NCBI GenBank assembly: GCA_030640625.1
Contig: DAOWJB010000136.1
Span: 1 to 35,501, forward strand
DNA: 35,501 nt
Origin: Bacteroides sp.
GTDB lineage: Bacteria; Bacteroidota; Bacteroidia; Bacteroidales; SM23-62
Direction of reading: 5' to 3'
A program made the position numbers and the translations under genes. A model generated the notes under the pieces. It had not been told where the DNA came from, searched no databases, and saw only the letters and a list, made by a program, of their open reading frames with translations. This document shows positions 1-8,901 of this stretch, one piece after another (the first letter of the stretch is position 1; each line of letters opens with the position of its first letter).

Positions 1-105
1 CAAAGCTTATTGGAGGGTTCTGACCTTCAGCTGCGAGTCCAGAACAATTTATCCCGCGAAATTGTGGCCAGTTTTCGATCTGTGCATTTAAGGGATTTAA
101 GATGA
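1..105 (+). CDS. 3' end of an unidentified CDS truncated by the window edge
   Basis: Frame 1 is open from base 1 to TGA at 103-105: QSLLEGSDLQLRVQNNLSREIVASFRSVHLRDLR*. No family recognised. Confidence 0.45.
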   Translation, partial: QSLLEGSDLQLRVQNNLSREIVASFRSVHLRDLR

Positions 106-580
106 AAAAACTCAAGGCTCCAAAAAGGATGATGGAAATGAAAACAGCAGTACTTTTTTTCATGATTAATCATTTCTAGGTTTAGAAAGTTTCAATGATT
201 CAATATTACATAGTGAAATAATCTAAAGTTGAAAATGTAACTGAAAGATTGAACTTGGAAAGTGCCAATTGCTATACATTCGAACTCTGCGATGTGTGGA
301 ATATTAAATAACAAGTTACGAAATAATTGCAAATGGTTAGTATATTGTTGAGTTCGGAGATGAAAGTATGTAAGGATTAAACTGCCCTTAACCTTAGGGA
401 TATTAACCATCCTGACCCAAAGGATCAGTTATCTCTGTGGCATGGAAAAGTACATTAATAGCAGCTGTATGGGTGATCTTATAGGTATAACCCGGGGGTG
501 ACTGGGGTTCGCCTTCATCCGACGTACAAAAAGCCAGGAGGGATGTTAGTCTCATGTTGTATTTTTTGGCTCTTTTAGGT

Positions 581-600
581 AACTCTAAGGTATTAGAGTT
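581..600. repeat. Perfect inverted repeat AACTCTAA-GGTA-TTAGAGTT (8-bp arms, 4-nt loop), upstream of the SnoaL-like gene
   Basis: Read directly from sequence; no T-tract follows on either strand, so operator-like rather than terminator-like. Confidence 0.5.
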
Positions 601-654
601 CGTAAAACATGATTGGTTTAATCCATAGAATTCCTAAACATAACCTCTTGTATT

Positions 655-1125
655 ATGAAATCAATAATAACCTTTTTTCTGATGGCCTTTCTGATCGCAT
701 CCGGATCCTATGCCCAGGACAGGGATCTGACAGCAGAAAAATCAAAAATTGCAAGTGTATGTGACAAATATGCAGACGCCTGGGCCGCACTGGATATTGA
801 GAAATTCTCAGTGCTGTTTGCACATTCTGAAGACCTGGTCATTTATGACGGATCATCCACCTTTATCGGCTGGGATGCATGGAAGAACAAGCTGGTAAAT
901 TCCTTTCCATCAGCCAAAGATGTAAAGGTATCTTTCAGGGATCATCATATCCAGATACACCAGTCTGGGGAGGTAGCCTTTCTTACCGCCAAGGAGGATG
1001 TAGACTATCTTGAAAATGGCAAGGCATTTAGCTTTGATGGAATGCGGGTTACATGGGTATTTGCCAGGGAGGACGGAAAGTGGGTGATTATTCATGGCCA
1101 CTGGTCAGTTCCGGTGAAAGAATAG
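655..1125 (+). CDS. Secreted SnoaL-like / DUF4440-type (NTF2-fold) protein
   Basis: Signal peptide MKSIITFFLMAFLIASGSYAQ; pattern ...YADAWAALDIEKFSVLFAHSEDLVIYDG...GWDAWKN...RVTWVFAREDGKWVIIHGHWS typical of SnoaL-like proteins. Confidence 0.8.
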   Translation: MKSIITFFLMAFLIASGSYAQDRDLTAEKSKIASVCDKYADAWAALDIEKFSVLFAHSEDLVIYDGSSTFIGWDAWKNKLVNSFPSAKDVKVSFRDHHIQIHQSGEVAFLTAKEDVDYLENGKAFSFDGMRVTWVFAREDGKWVIIHGHWSVPVKE

Positions 1126-1133
1126 TGGCAATG

Positions 1134-2543
1134 CTATTCATAATTCCATTTTAGTTTCCATGGATCTTCTGTATCATCCATGAATGATTTCAGTGTCTCC
1201 TTGAGGGCTGCAACAATCTCCCAGTATTTTTGTTCATAGGCCAGATTATTAATCTCGCCGGGATCATTTTCAATATCATAAAGTTCAAATTGTGGGCGCT
1301 TCAGGTAGGCTTCGATAGACCGTTGACCATACAATCCCTCCCTGCCATTTTTGTAGGCGGATTGCCAGGTTGGTGATTCCCAAAGATCGGAAGCACTGGG
1401 ATATTCAAGTGGCCAGGCTATGTTGTAAATAAACTTCCACTTATGGGTACGGACCACTCTCATGGGGTAATACATGGTGATCTCATGAAAGGTATGTGAG
1501 GCATAGATCTGCTCAGGGCCATCACCCTGGGGATCGTTTAAGGTGGAAGTAAAAGACCTGCCATGGAACCTGTTCTCCTGGGGAAATTCCCCAACATAAT
1601 CCAGGATGGTGGGCGTCAGATCCACCCAGCTTATGAGATGATCAGAAACTTTGCCAGCCTGTTTATTGTCCGGCTGTTTTATGATACAGGGAAGTTGCAT
1701 TCCTGGATCATACAGGGTGGTTTTTGCTCCCGGAAACGCAATGCCGTTATCGGAGATATAAATGATCAGGGTGTTGTCATATTTGCCTGTTTCCTTCAGG
1801 ATATCAACCAGTTTTGCCACTCCCTGGTCAACCCTGTTCACCGACTGGTAATACTGAGCCAGCTCGGCCCGGCATTCAGGGGTACCGGGAAGGAAATCCG
1901 GTACGACAGCCTGATCCGGACTGTATTCCGCTTTGACCACCCCGGGGTATCCCTCTGGCCGGTTCCCGAAGGCATTTGGTTTATGAGGCAGATCTACCCT
2001 GCCACCTCCCCGGTGGGGGTCAACTGTGCAGTAATACAGGAAAAATGGTTCATCTCCTGAACCCTCAATAAAACCGGCACAATTGTCTGCCATTTCTACG
2101 GTATTTCTTGCGTTGGCCCTGAAAACATGCTCAAATTTATAGACCGACTCGGGTGCCAGGTGGTATTTTCCCACCCTTCCTGTGCGGTAGCCTGCCTCCT
2201 TAAGGTAATGGACCAGGGATTTTTCATTGTCGTATGTGCTGAAATGATTATATCCATGGGAATGTCCATAATGAGCCGTTGCATGATTGAACCTGCCGGT
2301 CATGATAACAGATCTGCTGGCACTGCAGCTGGCACTGGTACAAAATGCATTGGTGAAGCGAATTCCTTCTGCTGCCAGCTGATCCAATGCCGGTGTTGCG
2401 ATCACCGGATTTCCATAACATCCAAGCGCATCAGTTCCATGGTCATCAGCAATGATCAACAGGATATTTACCCTGTCACTGGCATTAACCTGGAAAAAGC
2501 ATAGACTCAATGCACTTAATATTAAGATTTTAACCGTTTGCAT
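1134..2543 (-). CDS. Secreted sulfatase (arylsulfatase / N-sulfoglucosamine sulfohydrolase-like), Cys-type FGly site
   Basis: Signal peptide; NILLIIADDHGTDALGCYGN metal site; CSASRSVIMTGR FGly signature; IIYISDNGIAFPGAKTTLYDPG. Confidence 0.92.
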   Translation of the reverse strand: MQTVKILILSALSLCFFQVNASDRVNILLIIADDHGTDALGCYGNPVIATPALDQLAAEGIRFTNAFCTSASCSASRSVIMTGRFNHATAHYGHSHGYNHFSTYDNEKSLVHYLKEAGYRTGRVGKYHLAPESVYKFEHVFRANARNTVEMADNCAGFIEGSGDEPFFLYYCTVDPHRGGGRVDLPHKPNAFGNRPEGYPGVVKAEYSPDQAVVPDFLPGTPECRAELAQYYQSVNRVDQGVAKLVDILKETGKYDNTLIIYISDNGIAFPGAKTTLYDPGMQLPCIIKQPDNKQAGKVSDHLISWVDLTPTILDYVGEFPQENRFHGRSFTSTLNDPQGDGPEQIYASHTFHEITMYYPMRVVRTHKWKFIYNIAWPLEYPSASDLWESPTWQSAYKNGREGLYGQRSIEAYLKRPQFELYDIENDPGEINNLAYEQKYWEIVAALKETLKSFMDDTEDPWKLKWNYE

Positions 2544-2564
2544 ATTTTATGATTTTTTTTACAA

Positions 2565-3131
2565 TTAGTCCCATGGATCATCCTCCAGGATAGCAAAATG
2601 GTAATTATCTACCCAGTACCCCCGAATTGGCAGGATCTTTCTTCGTATCCCTTCATTGGTCATACCCACTTTTTCAAGAACCTTTATGGATCTGATATTC
2701 CCTGTAGCAACCCCGGCTTCAATTCTGTGGAGCTTCAGGCACTCAAATCCAAACCTGATCAGCTTTTTAGTCGCCTCAGTAGCGTATCCCCTGGTCCAGT
2801 ATTGGGGCATTAAATTGTACCAGATCTCCCCCATTTTAAATCTGTCAGCGGTAAGGGTCATGCCTGCAAGCCCTATGAATTTTTTTGAGGTCCCGAGACG
2901 GATGGTCCAGCAATACTTCTTCCTGACCTCAGCCTTGCGGTCTTCAATAAAAGGACGCAGATGTTCCCTGGTTACGTGAATGTTTTTCGGTATCCCCAAT
3001 GTATTATACTCATCTACCTCGGGTTGGGATTCCAGGATGAAAATATCATTTAGATCATCCCATTCCACCTCTGGAATAATTAATCGTTCTGATTTCAGTT
3101 TCATTTGTGATGATTGCTTGCTGGTCTTCAA
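2565..3131 (-). CDS. GNAT family N-acetyltransferase (RimJ/RimL-like)
   Basis: SERLIIPEVEWDDLNDIF...IGLAGMTL...GEIWYNLMPQYWTRGYATEATKKLIRFGFECLKLHRIEAGVATGNIRSIKVLEKVGMTNEGIRR. Confidence 0.9.
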   Translation of the reverse strand: MKTSKQSSQMKLKSERLIIPEVEWDDLNDIFILESQPEVDEYNTLGIPKNIHVTREHLRPFIEDRKAEVRKKYCWTIRLGTSKKFIGLAGMTLTADRFKMGEIWYNLMPQYWTRGYATEATKKLIRFGFECLKLHRIEAGVATGNIRSIKVLEKVGMTNEGIRRKILPIRGYWVDNYHFAILEDDPWD

Positions 3132-3137
3132 TGCTGG

Positions 3138-3923
3138 TCAAATTTCTATCCCTCCCACCAGATAGGTAACTGCCTTACCTGTGATGCGTACCCTGTTCTC
3201 CTGAAGTTTGCAGAATAACTCTCCCTGTCTCTTGGATAACTGCCTGGCAGTCAGGGCTTTTTTGCCCAGTCTTTCACACCAGTAGGGAGCCAATGTGGTA
3301 TGGGCGGAACCTGTTACAGGATCTTCATTAATCCCTGAACCGGGAGCAAAAAAACGTGAAACCAGATCGGTCTCCTTTCCAGGCGCGGAAACGATCACTC
3401 CTCTCACATCTGCATCAGACAATTGACCAAAATCTGGTGAAATCTTCTCAATATCTCCCTGTGAAGCGTATATCAATAAATAATCTGTCTTCCCCCGGTA
3501 TGTTTCAATGGGTGTCATTCCGATGGCAGCAATCACCTGCTGTGGAGCATCTACCTTCTCGATGGTATCAGCCGGGAAGTCAAGGGTTAAAAAATCCCCC
3601 TCCTTCAATACAGCCAGTTCCCCACTGTTACGGGAGTGAAAAATGATCTTCTCACCCGGAAAATATAAATTCTCGAAAAGAACATGAGCCGTTGCCAGGG
3701 TAGCATGGCCACAAAGGTCGACTTCGATGGCAGGTGTAAACCATCTGATTTCATAATCTTTTTCAAGCTTTACAGCAAAAGCGGTTTCAGACAGGTTATT
3801 TTCGGCTGCAATATTCTGCATCAGCTGGTCATCCAGCCATTCCTCAAGGATACAGACCGCAGCAGGATTACCATGAAACACCCTGTCTGTAAAGGCATCA
3901 ACCTGGTATAATTTGATTCTCAT
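3138..3923 (-). CDS. PhzF family phenazine biosynthesis-like isomerase
   Basis: YQVDAFTDRVFHGNPAAVCILEEWLDDQLMQNIAAENNLSETAFAV...DLCGHATLATAHVLF...GINEDPVTGSAHTTLAPYW. Confidence 0.93.
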   Translation of the reverse strand: MRIKLYQVDAFTDRVFHGNPAAVCILEEWLDDQLMQNIAAENNLSETAFAVKLEKDYEIRWFTPAIEVDLCGHATLATAHVLFENLYFPGEKIIFHSRNSGELAVLKEGDFLTLDFPADTIEKVDAPQQVIAAIGMTPIETYRGKTDYLLIYASQGDIEKISPDFGQLSDADVRGVIVSAPGKETDLVSRFFAPGSGINEDPVTGSAHTTLAPYWCERLGKKALTARQLSKRQGELFCKLQENRVRITGKAVTYLVGGIEI

Positions 3924-4086
3924 GGATTGAATTTTCCTATAAAGTTATTAATATTTGTTTCTGTGCGCATCCATTTTACAACATGGATAATTAACAGGAG
4001 GATTATTCAAAGGCGGAAATAAATTTTTAATCATGATGCGTATCTGTTAACTTTATTTCCGAAATAACTCCAATTTGGCCAACATA

Positions 4087-5970
4087 ATGAAAAATCAACA
4101 AGACCATAAAAAACGAAAAAGTTCAATATTTTTTTTGATTCTCATTGGCATAGCTTCAACTATCTGGTTTTTAATACGTGTCATTCCAAAGCCAAGCCGG
4201 GCAGCATATCCTTGCATGCGGGCAGCAGCCCCATTCATGTCTGCTTTTATTATTTATTTACTAAGTTTTGGTACCACTGTTTTTACCTTTAAAAAATTCA
4301 AACAGAATTTCGCAAAATCAAAGTATTTGTCAGGCTCGGTATTCCTAGTGGTGGCCATTCTTTCATTTTCTATTTATTTATTCCAGGACAGCAAAGAATC
4401 CATTGCCAGAACATTTATCGGATTGGATGATACATTCCCTGTCCCTTCAAATGAGCCGGTAGGAGAAGCAAAAGGTCTGTTTCCCGGAAGGGTTGTCTGG
4501 GTGTATGATCAGGATGCTACAAATGAAGAATACGATCCGGGATCAGCCGGAAATGACTGGTGGTACAGTCATAATAATGTGGACCAGGATGTAGTAGAAC
4601 AAATGTTATCCACGGCCGTTATGCAATATGCCGGCAATGATGATATTTCAAAAGCCTGGGAAGCTATATTCAAAAGTTTCAACAGCTCGCACGGCAGGGG
4701 TGAAAATGGTTATACAGCCGGAGAGAAAATAGCCGTTAAAATAAATCTCACGAATCAATGCTGCTCATCATCAGAAAGAATGGATGCAACACCCCAGCTG
4801 CTAAACGCCCTGTTACATGAATTAACTGTAAATGCTGGAGTACAAGAGTCTGACATTACCCTGGGCGACCCATACAGGGATTTCAGAGCTGAATATGTTA
4901 ATATCGTAATGTCTGAATTTCCAGACGTTAATTATGTGGACGGGAAAGGCGGGAATGGTGTAATACAAACCATTCCATCGGAAAATGAAGTGCTGGTTTT
5001 TAGTGATAAAGAAATAAAATCAACATTACCTCAATGTTATCTGGATGCAAGCTATCTTATAAATATGCCCTGCTTAAAGACGCACAATGCAGGCGGGATA
5101 ACAATTATTGCCAAGAATCACATGGGATCTTTTCTTGAAAAAGGCAGCGATCCGAGATCTCAATATGCTCAGGCAATGCATTACAGCCTGCCTGGAATTA
5201 CAACCGGTCAGAAAAAATACCGTCATTTGGTCGATTTTATGGGACATGAACAAACCGGAGGTAAAGGATTACTCTATATTGTTGATGGTATTTGGGCAGG
5301 CGAAGACTGGAGTGGATGGATTAAAAAATTTAAATCAGAACCATTTAACAACGATTATCCAAATTCAATACTTATTGGTCAAGACCCGGTAGCGCTCGAA
5401 TCCGTATGTTTCGATATACTTTTTGAAGAATGCCTTAGCGATGAAACTAAAGAAACCTACCCAATCTCCTTTAAAAATGAAGTTGCCGATTACCTGTTGC
5501 AGTGTGCCAGTGCTGATTATTGGCCAGACAATATAAGCTACGACCCTGAAGATGATAGCAGTCTGTTGGAAAGTTTGGGCGTATTTGAACACTGGAACAA
5601 TGCATCTGATAAAAAATACAGCAGAAATTTAGGAATTGGTGATGGTATTGAACTTATTTATATCGACTTGGCAGAATTGGCTATTAATACCGTTGGAGCA
5701 GAACAAGTTAATCTTGCCGCACCAAATCCTTTTTCAAGCTATACTACTTTTACATTACCAAAGGATTTGAGTCCCAATACAAAATTAGCTGTTTATGATC
5801 TCAGTGGAAGCATGGTAAACCTGATGACTTACGATGGGTCAGGTAACATTATGTGGTATGGTGATGATTCACAGGGTAGATTATTAATTCCAGGACTTTA
5901 TATTTATATTATTTCAGATAAGATAAAAAACATACTATATTCAGGAAAAGTTAGTATATCCAACAGATAA
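4087..5970 (+). CDS. DUF362 domain-containing protein with N-terminal TM helices and a T9SS type A-like C-terminal tail
   Basis: DUF362-like GEKIAVKINLT, NMPCLKTHNAGGITIIAKNHMGS, ILIGQDPVALESVCFDIL; C-term APNPFSSYTTFTLPKDLSPNTKLAVYDLSGSMVNLM...GLYIYIISDKIKNILYSGKVSI. The track ORF begins at TTG 4075; ATG 4087 is the likelier start. Confidence 0.85.
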   Translation: MKNQQDHKKRKSSIFFLILIGIASTIWFLIRVIPKPSRAAYPCMRAAAPFMSAFIIYLLSFGTTVFTFKKFKQNFAKSKYLSGSVFLVVAILSFSIYLFQDSKESIARTFIGLDDTFPVPSNEPVGEAKGLFPGRVVWVYDQDATNEEYDPGSAGNDWWYSHNNVDQDVVEQMLSTAVMQYAGNDDISKAWEAIFKSFNSSHGRGENGYTAGEKIAVKINLTNQCCSSSERMDATPQLLNALLHELTVNAGVQESDITLGDPYRDFRAEYVNIVMSEFPDVNYVDGKGGNGVIQTIPSENEVLVFSDKEIKSTLPQCYLDASYLINMPCLKTHNAGGITIIAKNHMGSFLEKGSDPRSQYAQAMHYSLPGITTGQKKYRHLVDFMGHEQTGGKGLLYIVDGIWAGEDWSGWIKKFKSEPFNNDYPNSILIGQDPVALESVCFDILFEECLSDETKETYPISFKNEVADYLLQCASADYWPDNISYDPEDDSSLLESLGVFEHWNNASDKKYSRNLGIGDGIELIYIDLAELAINTVGAEQVNLAAPNPFSSYTTFTLPKDLSPNTKLAVYDLSGSMVNLMTYDGSGNIMWYGDDSQGRLLIPGLYIYIISDKIKNILYSGKVSISNR

Positions 5971-5980
5971 CAATAGCCAT

Positions 5981-6397
5981 ATGAAAATATTCCCGATCAT
6001 CCTGGCAGTACTTCTGCCCCTGTGTGGATTGGCACAGGAAATGAAAGAGTACAGGATCACTTCTGTCCAGCATTGGAAGCTATGGCAGGACACAGTCTGG
6101 GTACTGGTAGATACGGAAGAGAATACCGATTACGTTTGCACTGCCTCCTTCGACAGTATTTAACTTTATGCAAAGATCTTCCTCCGGGATAAGGAGTATC
6201 ATGTCCGCTGCTGGATAGAAAAAAAGATCATCAACCTCGACGAATTTGAAACTGCTTACTCTGGTAAAGGGGAACTGGAAAGTAACCAGAGGATTGTGGA
6301 TGTTGAATTCAAGGCAAAGTACTGGGATCTGACCTGGCTCAGCGTTGAGGAAGAGGACCAGCGGGTTATACTGGAATTGCTGACCCGCAGTCCCTGA
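5981..6397 (+). pseudogene. Small secreted protein gene interrupted by a single in-frame TAA (6161-6163)
   Basis: MKIFPIILAVLLPLCGLAQEMKEYR...CTASFDSI*LYAKIFLRDKEYHVRCWIEKKIINLDEFETAYSGKGELESNQRIVDVEFKAKYWDLTWLSVEEEDQRVILELLTRSP* is continuous in one frame to TGA 6395-6397. Confidence 0.7.
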
Positions 6398-6416
6398 GGG
6401 AATTCACCGGTGCATG

Positions 6417-6911
6417 CTATTCGGTTATCCGTAATCCATAGAATTGATGGTTGTATTCGACACCATCGAAATCAGCAACATTGGGCATATCCCCCCATTT
6501 TTGAAAATTGAATTTTTCCAGCAACCTGATACTGGGAGTATTGGGTTCAAGCAATATGGCAATCAGGGTTTTAATATTGTAATCCCTGGCTTTTCTGATT
6601 GCATAGTCCAGTAGTTTTATGCCTATGCCCCTACCCTGCTTATCTTTCCGGATATAATAACTGACTTCTGATGTATAACGCAAAGCCCTTCTCCCCTTTC
6701 TGTATTCACTCAGGGAGATCCATCCTGTAACTTCGCCATTTTCCTCATAAACAAATATGGGGTAGTGTGCAACCTGATGTTCCTCATACCAGCTCCGCCT
6801 GTATTCAAGGCTGGTAAATTCCGTTTCGGCAGTTTGGTATTTTGACTGAACGGCCTGGTTATAGATATCATTTACCGCTTCCAGATCTCCGGTTTTGATC
6901 TTGCGTATCAT
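6417..6911 (-). CDS. GNAT family N-acetyltransferase (phosphinothricin acetyltransferase-like)
   Basis: MIRKIKTGDLEAVNDIYNQAV...GWISLSEYRKGRRALRYTSEVSYYIRKDKQGRGIGIKLLDYAIRKARD...LLEPNTPSIRLLEKFNFQKWG. Its start overlaps the end of the upstream lipoprotein gene by 4 nt. Confidence 0.9.
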   Translation of the reverse strand: MIRKIKTGDLEAVNDIYNQAVQSKYQTAETEFTSLEYRRSWYEEHQVAHYPIFVYEENGEVTGWISLSEYRKGRRALRYTSEVSYYIRKDKQGRGIGIKLLDYAIRKARDYNIKTLIAILLEPNTPSIRLLEKFNFQKWGDMPNVADFDGVEYNHQFYGLRITE

Positions 6912-7795
6912 ATTGTCCCCGGATCGATGATCTGGTTACGAATGAGGGCAATTTGTGCAACCAGGTCCTGGAAAATTTGATTCTCAGTGATATTACTGGT
7001 ATTAATATCGGCCAGCTCATCACTCCTGTTGAGTTCCATGAAAATAAGCCTCAGGTCATTCATCATGGCCATAAATCTCTCCCCTTCCTCGCTTCTCCGG
7101 ATCTGGTCCAGGAGGTTGATCAGCTGTCCGAGGGATTTTTCCTGGAACAGGAGGAGCAACATTAAATTTAAGTAGTTATCGGCATTTTCTTTATCTGCCT
7201 GTATAAACAACCGGGTGGTCAGGTGAAGTTTTTCAATGAATTCTCCCGTAACAAACAGGGTGCGGATCCGCTTCAATTCCATCAGTGTAAAATCATGCTC
7301 CAGTTGCTCGGCGGCTTTCCTTAAAACCATTAATAATGAATCCTGAGGGATTCCCAATGTCCGGTATCTTTGAAACATGCCGTGATCAAATAAATACCCG
7401 GCACCAATGCCATTTGCCAATGCCCTGGCCTTAGCCAGTTGATCAAGGGCTTCTTCATCCTTATAATAGGTGACCAGGTAAGCGATATCCACTGTATACA
7501 CGCCAAGGTTCAGGGCAGATAAGGCTGAATCAAGCAGGTAAAGGGAATCATGTTCATGGGTGTTTACGAGATCATCAAGGAATTCCGCACCGCACATCTC
7601 AATCAACGTGATCACCATAGCCGGATCCTGCAGTCCCGGATTAATGTTGTCCAATCTGCGCTGGAATTCATGCTCAAATAATTTGTCAGATATTTTTTTT
7701 CGGGAATCCCCTTTTTCCCTGCTGGAGCAAGCAGTGATGGCAAGGCTTACAAAAACCAGTAAAATGATTCGGGCAAAAGGCAGGTTCAATTTCAT
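6908..7795 (-). CDS. Putative lipoprotein, intact paralog of the 7927-8814 locus
   Basis: Lipobox-like SLAITAC; shares NINPGL(Q/E)DP, LGVYTVDIAYLV, LFVTGEFIEK(L/M)H and GE(R/K)FMAxMNDL with the neighbouring locus. Confidence 0.8.
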   Translation of the reverse strand: MKLNLPFARIILLVFVSLAITACSSREKGDSRKKISDKLFEHEFQRRLDNINPGLQDPAMVITLIEMCGAEFLDDLVNTHEHDSLYLLDSALSALNLGVYTVDIAYLVTYYKDEEALDQLAKARALANGIGAGYLFDHGMFQRYRTLGIPQDSLLMVLRKAAEQLEHDFTLMELKRIRTLFVTGEFIEKLHLTTRLFIQADKENADNYLNLMLLLLFQEKSLGQLINLLDQIRRSEEGERFMAMMNDLRLIFMELNRSDELADINTSNITENQIFQDLVAQIALIRNQIIDPGTI

Positions 7796-7864
7796 GTTAG
7801 ATCAGTAATACGCTTATCACAATAATAATAAGAATTCCGGGATTTGTCAACCAGGATGAGTAGT

Positions 7865-7894
7865 GAAAAAAAAAGCCCCGGATATTGGGGCTTT
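7865..7894 (-). terminator. Rho-independent terminator for the minus-strand lipoprotein transcript
   Basis: Stem AAAGCCCC (7872-7879) / GGGGCTTT (7887-7894) with a 7-nt loop. On the minus strand the hairpin runs into a T9 tract (A-run at 7866-7874). Confidence 0.8.
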
Positions 7895-7926
7895 ATGCTA
7901 TTGGATTTCTAATAATTTCATGCAAA

Positions 7927-8814
7927 TTATTCGATGGCAATAATGTCATTCCGCAACCTTACCACCTGCGTGGTGATCCTTTCCATGTACTCACCGGTCC
8001 TAACGGTCTGTGGTGTCCAGTTGGCGATTTTCTCCTTGAAATCGGCCTCAACATATATTTGCTTCAGGTCATTCATTTCGGCCATGAATTTTTCACCCTC
8101 ACCTTCTTCACGGATCTGTTCAAGCAAGCTGATAAGATCATTCAGGGCCTGTTCCTGTTCAACAATGGCCATCATCAGGTGCCTTAAGAGCTGGTAACGT
8201 ACCTCTTCCGGAAAATCATCGGGAAACTGCTTAATAACCTGTGTTAAAATATGCATTTTCTCAATGAATTCACCGGTCACAAAGAGAACTGCATGCCTGG
8301 CATGTTCTCCCTTCGACATTTCCACATCAATGTTATGGGCTGTCATGGTGAGCTGTTTCCTGAGTGTATCCGGATTCGCCCCTGCCGTGACATATCTCTC
8401 AAAAATCCCCTGCTCGAAGGAGCTAACAAGGCCAATGGCAGCGGCCAGTTTTCTGGCCCGCTCATATTTTATAAGTGCTGCGTCGGTCTTACCGTATGAC
8501 ACGAGATAGGCAATGTCAACCGTATAGACGCCCAATGCAAGAGCTGCCTGTGCCGGGTCCTGGGCTTAGAAGTCGACATTTGCCATGGGAATGACAAGTC
8601 CATCCATGTATTCTTCACCTGCCATATCAAGCGCGACCATTACAATTGACGGGTCCTCTAATCCGGGATTAATGTTTTGCAATTTCCGTTGAAATTCATC
8701 TATTTCTTCCGTTTCAGATTGAGCAGTCTTTTGCTGTCCGGCCTTCTGCTGGCAGGAGGTAAAAAGCACAGCAACCATGATGGTTGCGATAAACAAGATT
8801 CTGGTGATTTTCAT
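7927..8814 (-). pseudogene. Putative lipoprotein interrupted by a single in-frame TAA at 8568..8566
   Basis: Frame is continuous: MKITRILFIATIMVAVLFTSCQQK...EYMDGLVIPMANVDF*AQDPAQAALALGVYTVDIAYLVSYGK...RLRNDIIAIE*. The stop aligns with Tyr (TAC) in the intact paralog 6908-7795, with no indel. Confidence 0.8.
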
Positions 8815-8901
8815 AACAGTCTATAAAATTTAGTTAAATGCTTTAAAAATGCTGGCTAAAGATAACAAGAAATTGAAATGCAGACAACAAGGAATAATAA
8901 T

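Noticed and set aside
1563-2060. 165-aa plus-strand ORF
   Set aside because: Lies fully within the sulfatase gene on the opposite strand; no recognisable domain.
3138-3923. PhzF gene as evidence for a phenazine cluster
   Set aside because: No other phz genes nearby; PhzF-family isomerases are widespread stand-alone proteins.
7885-8197. Plus-strand ORFs of 100 and 87 aa near the terminator
   Set aside because: Antisense to the conserved C-terminus of the interrupted lipoprotein gene; one begins inside the terminator stem-loop.
5981-8814. Stop-codon reassignment of TAA
   Set aside because: Intact genes in the window end at TAA (e.g. 5968-5970, 14490-14492, 33649-33651), with sensible gene boundaries immediately after.
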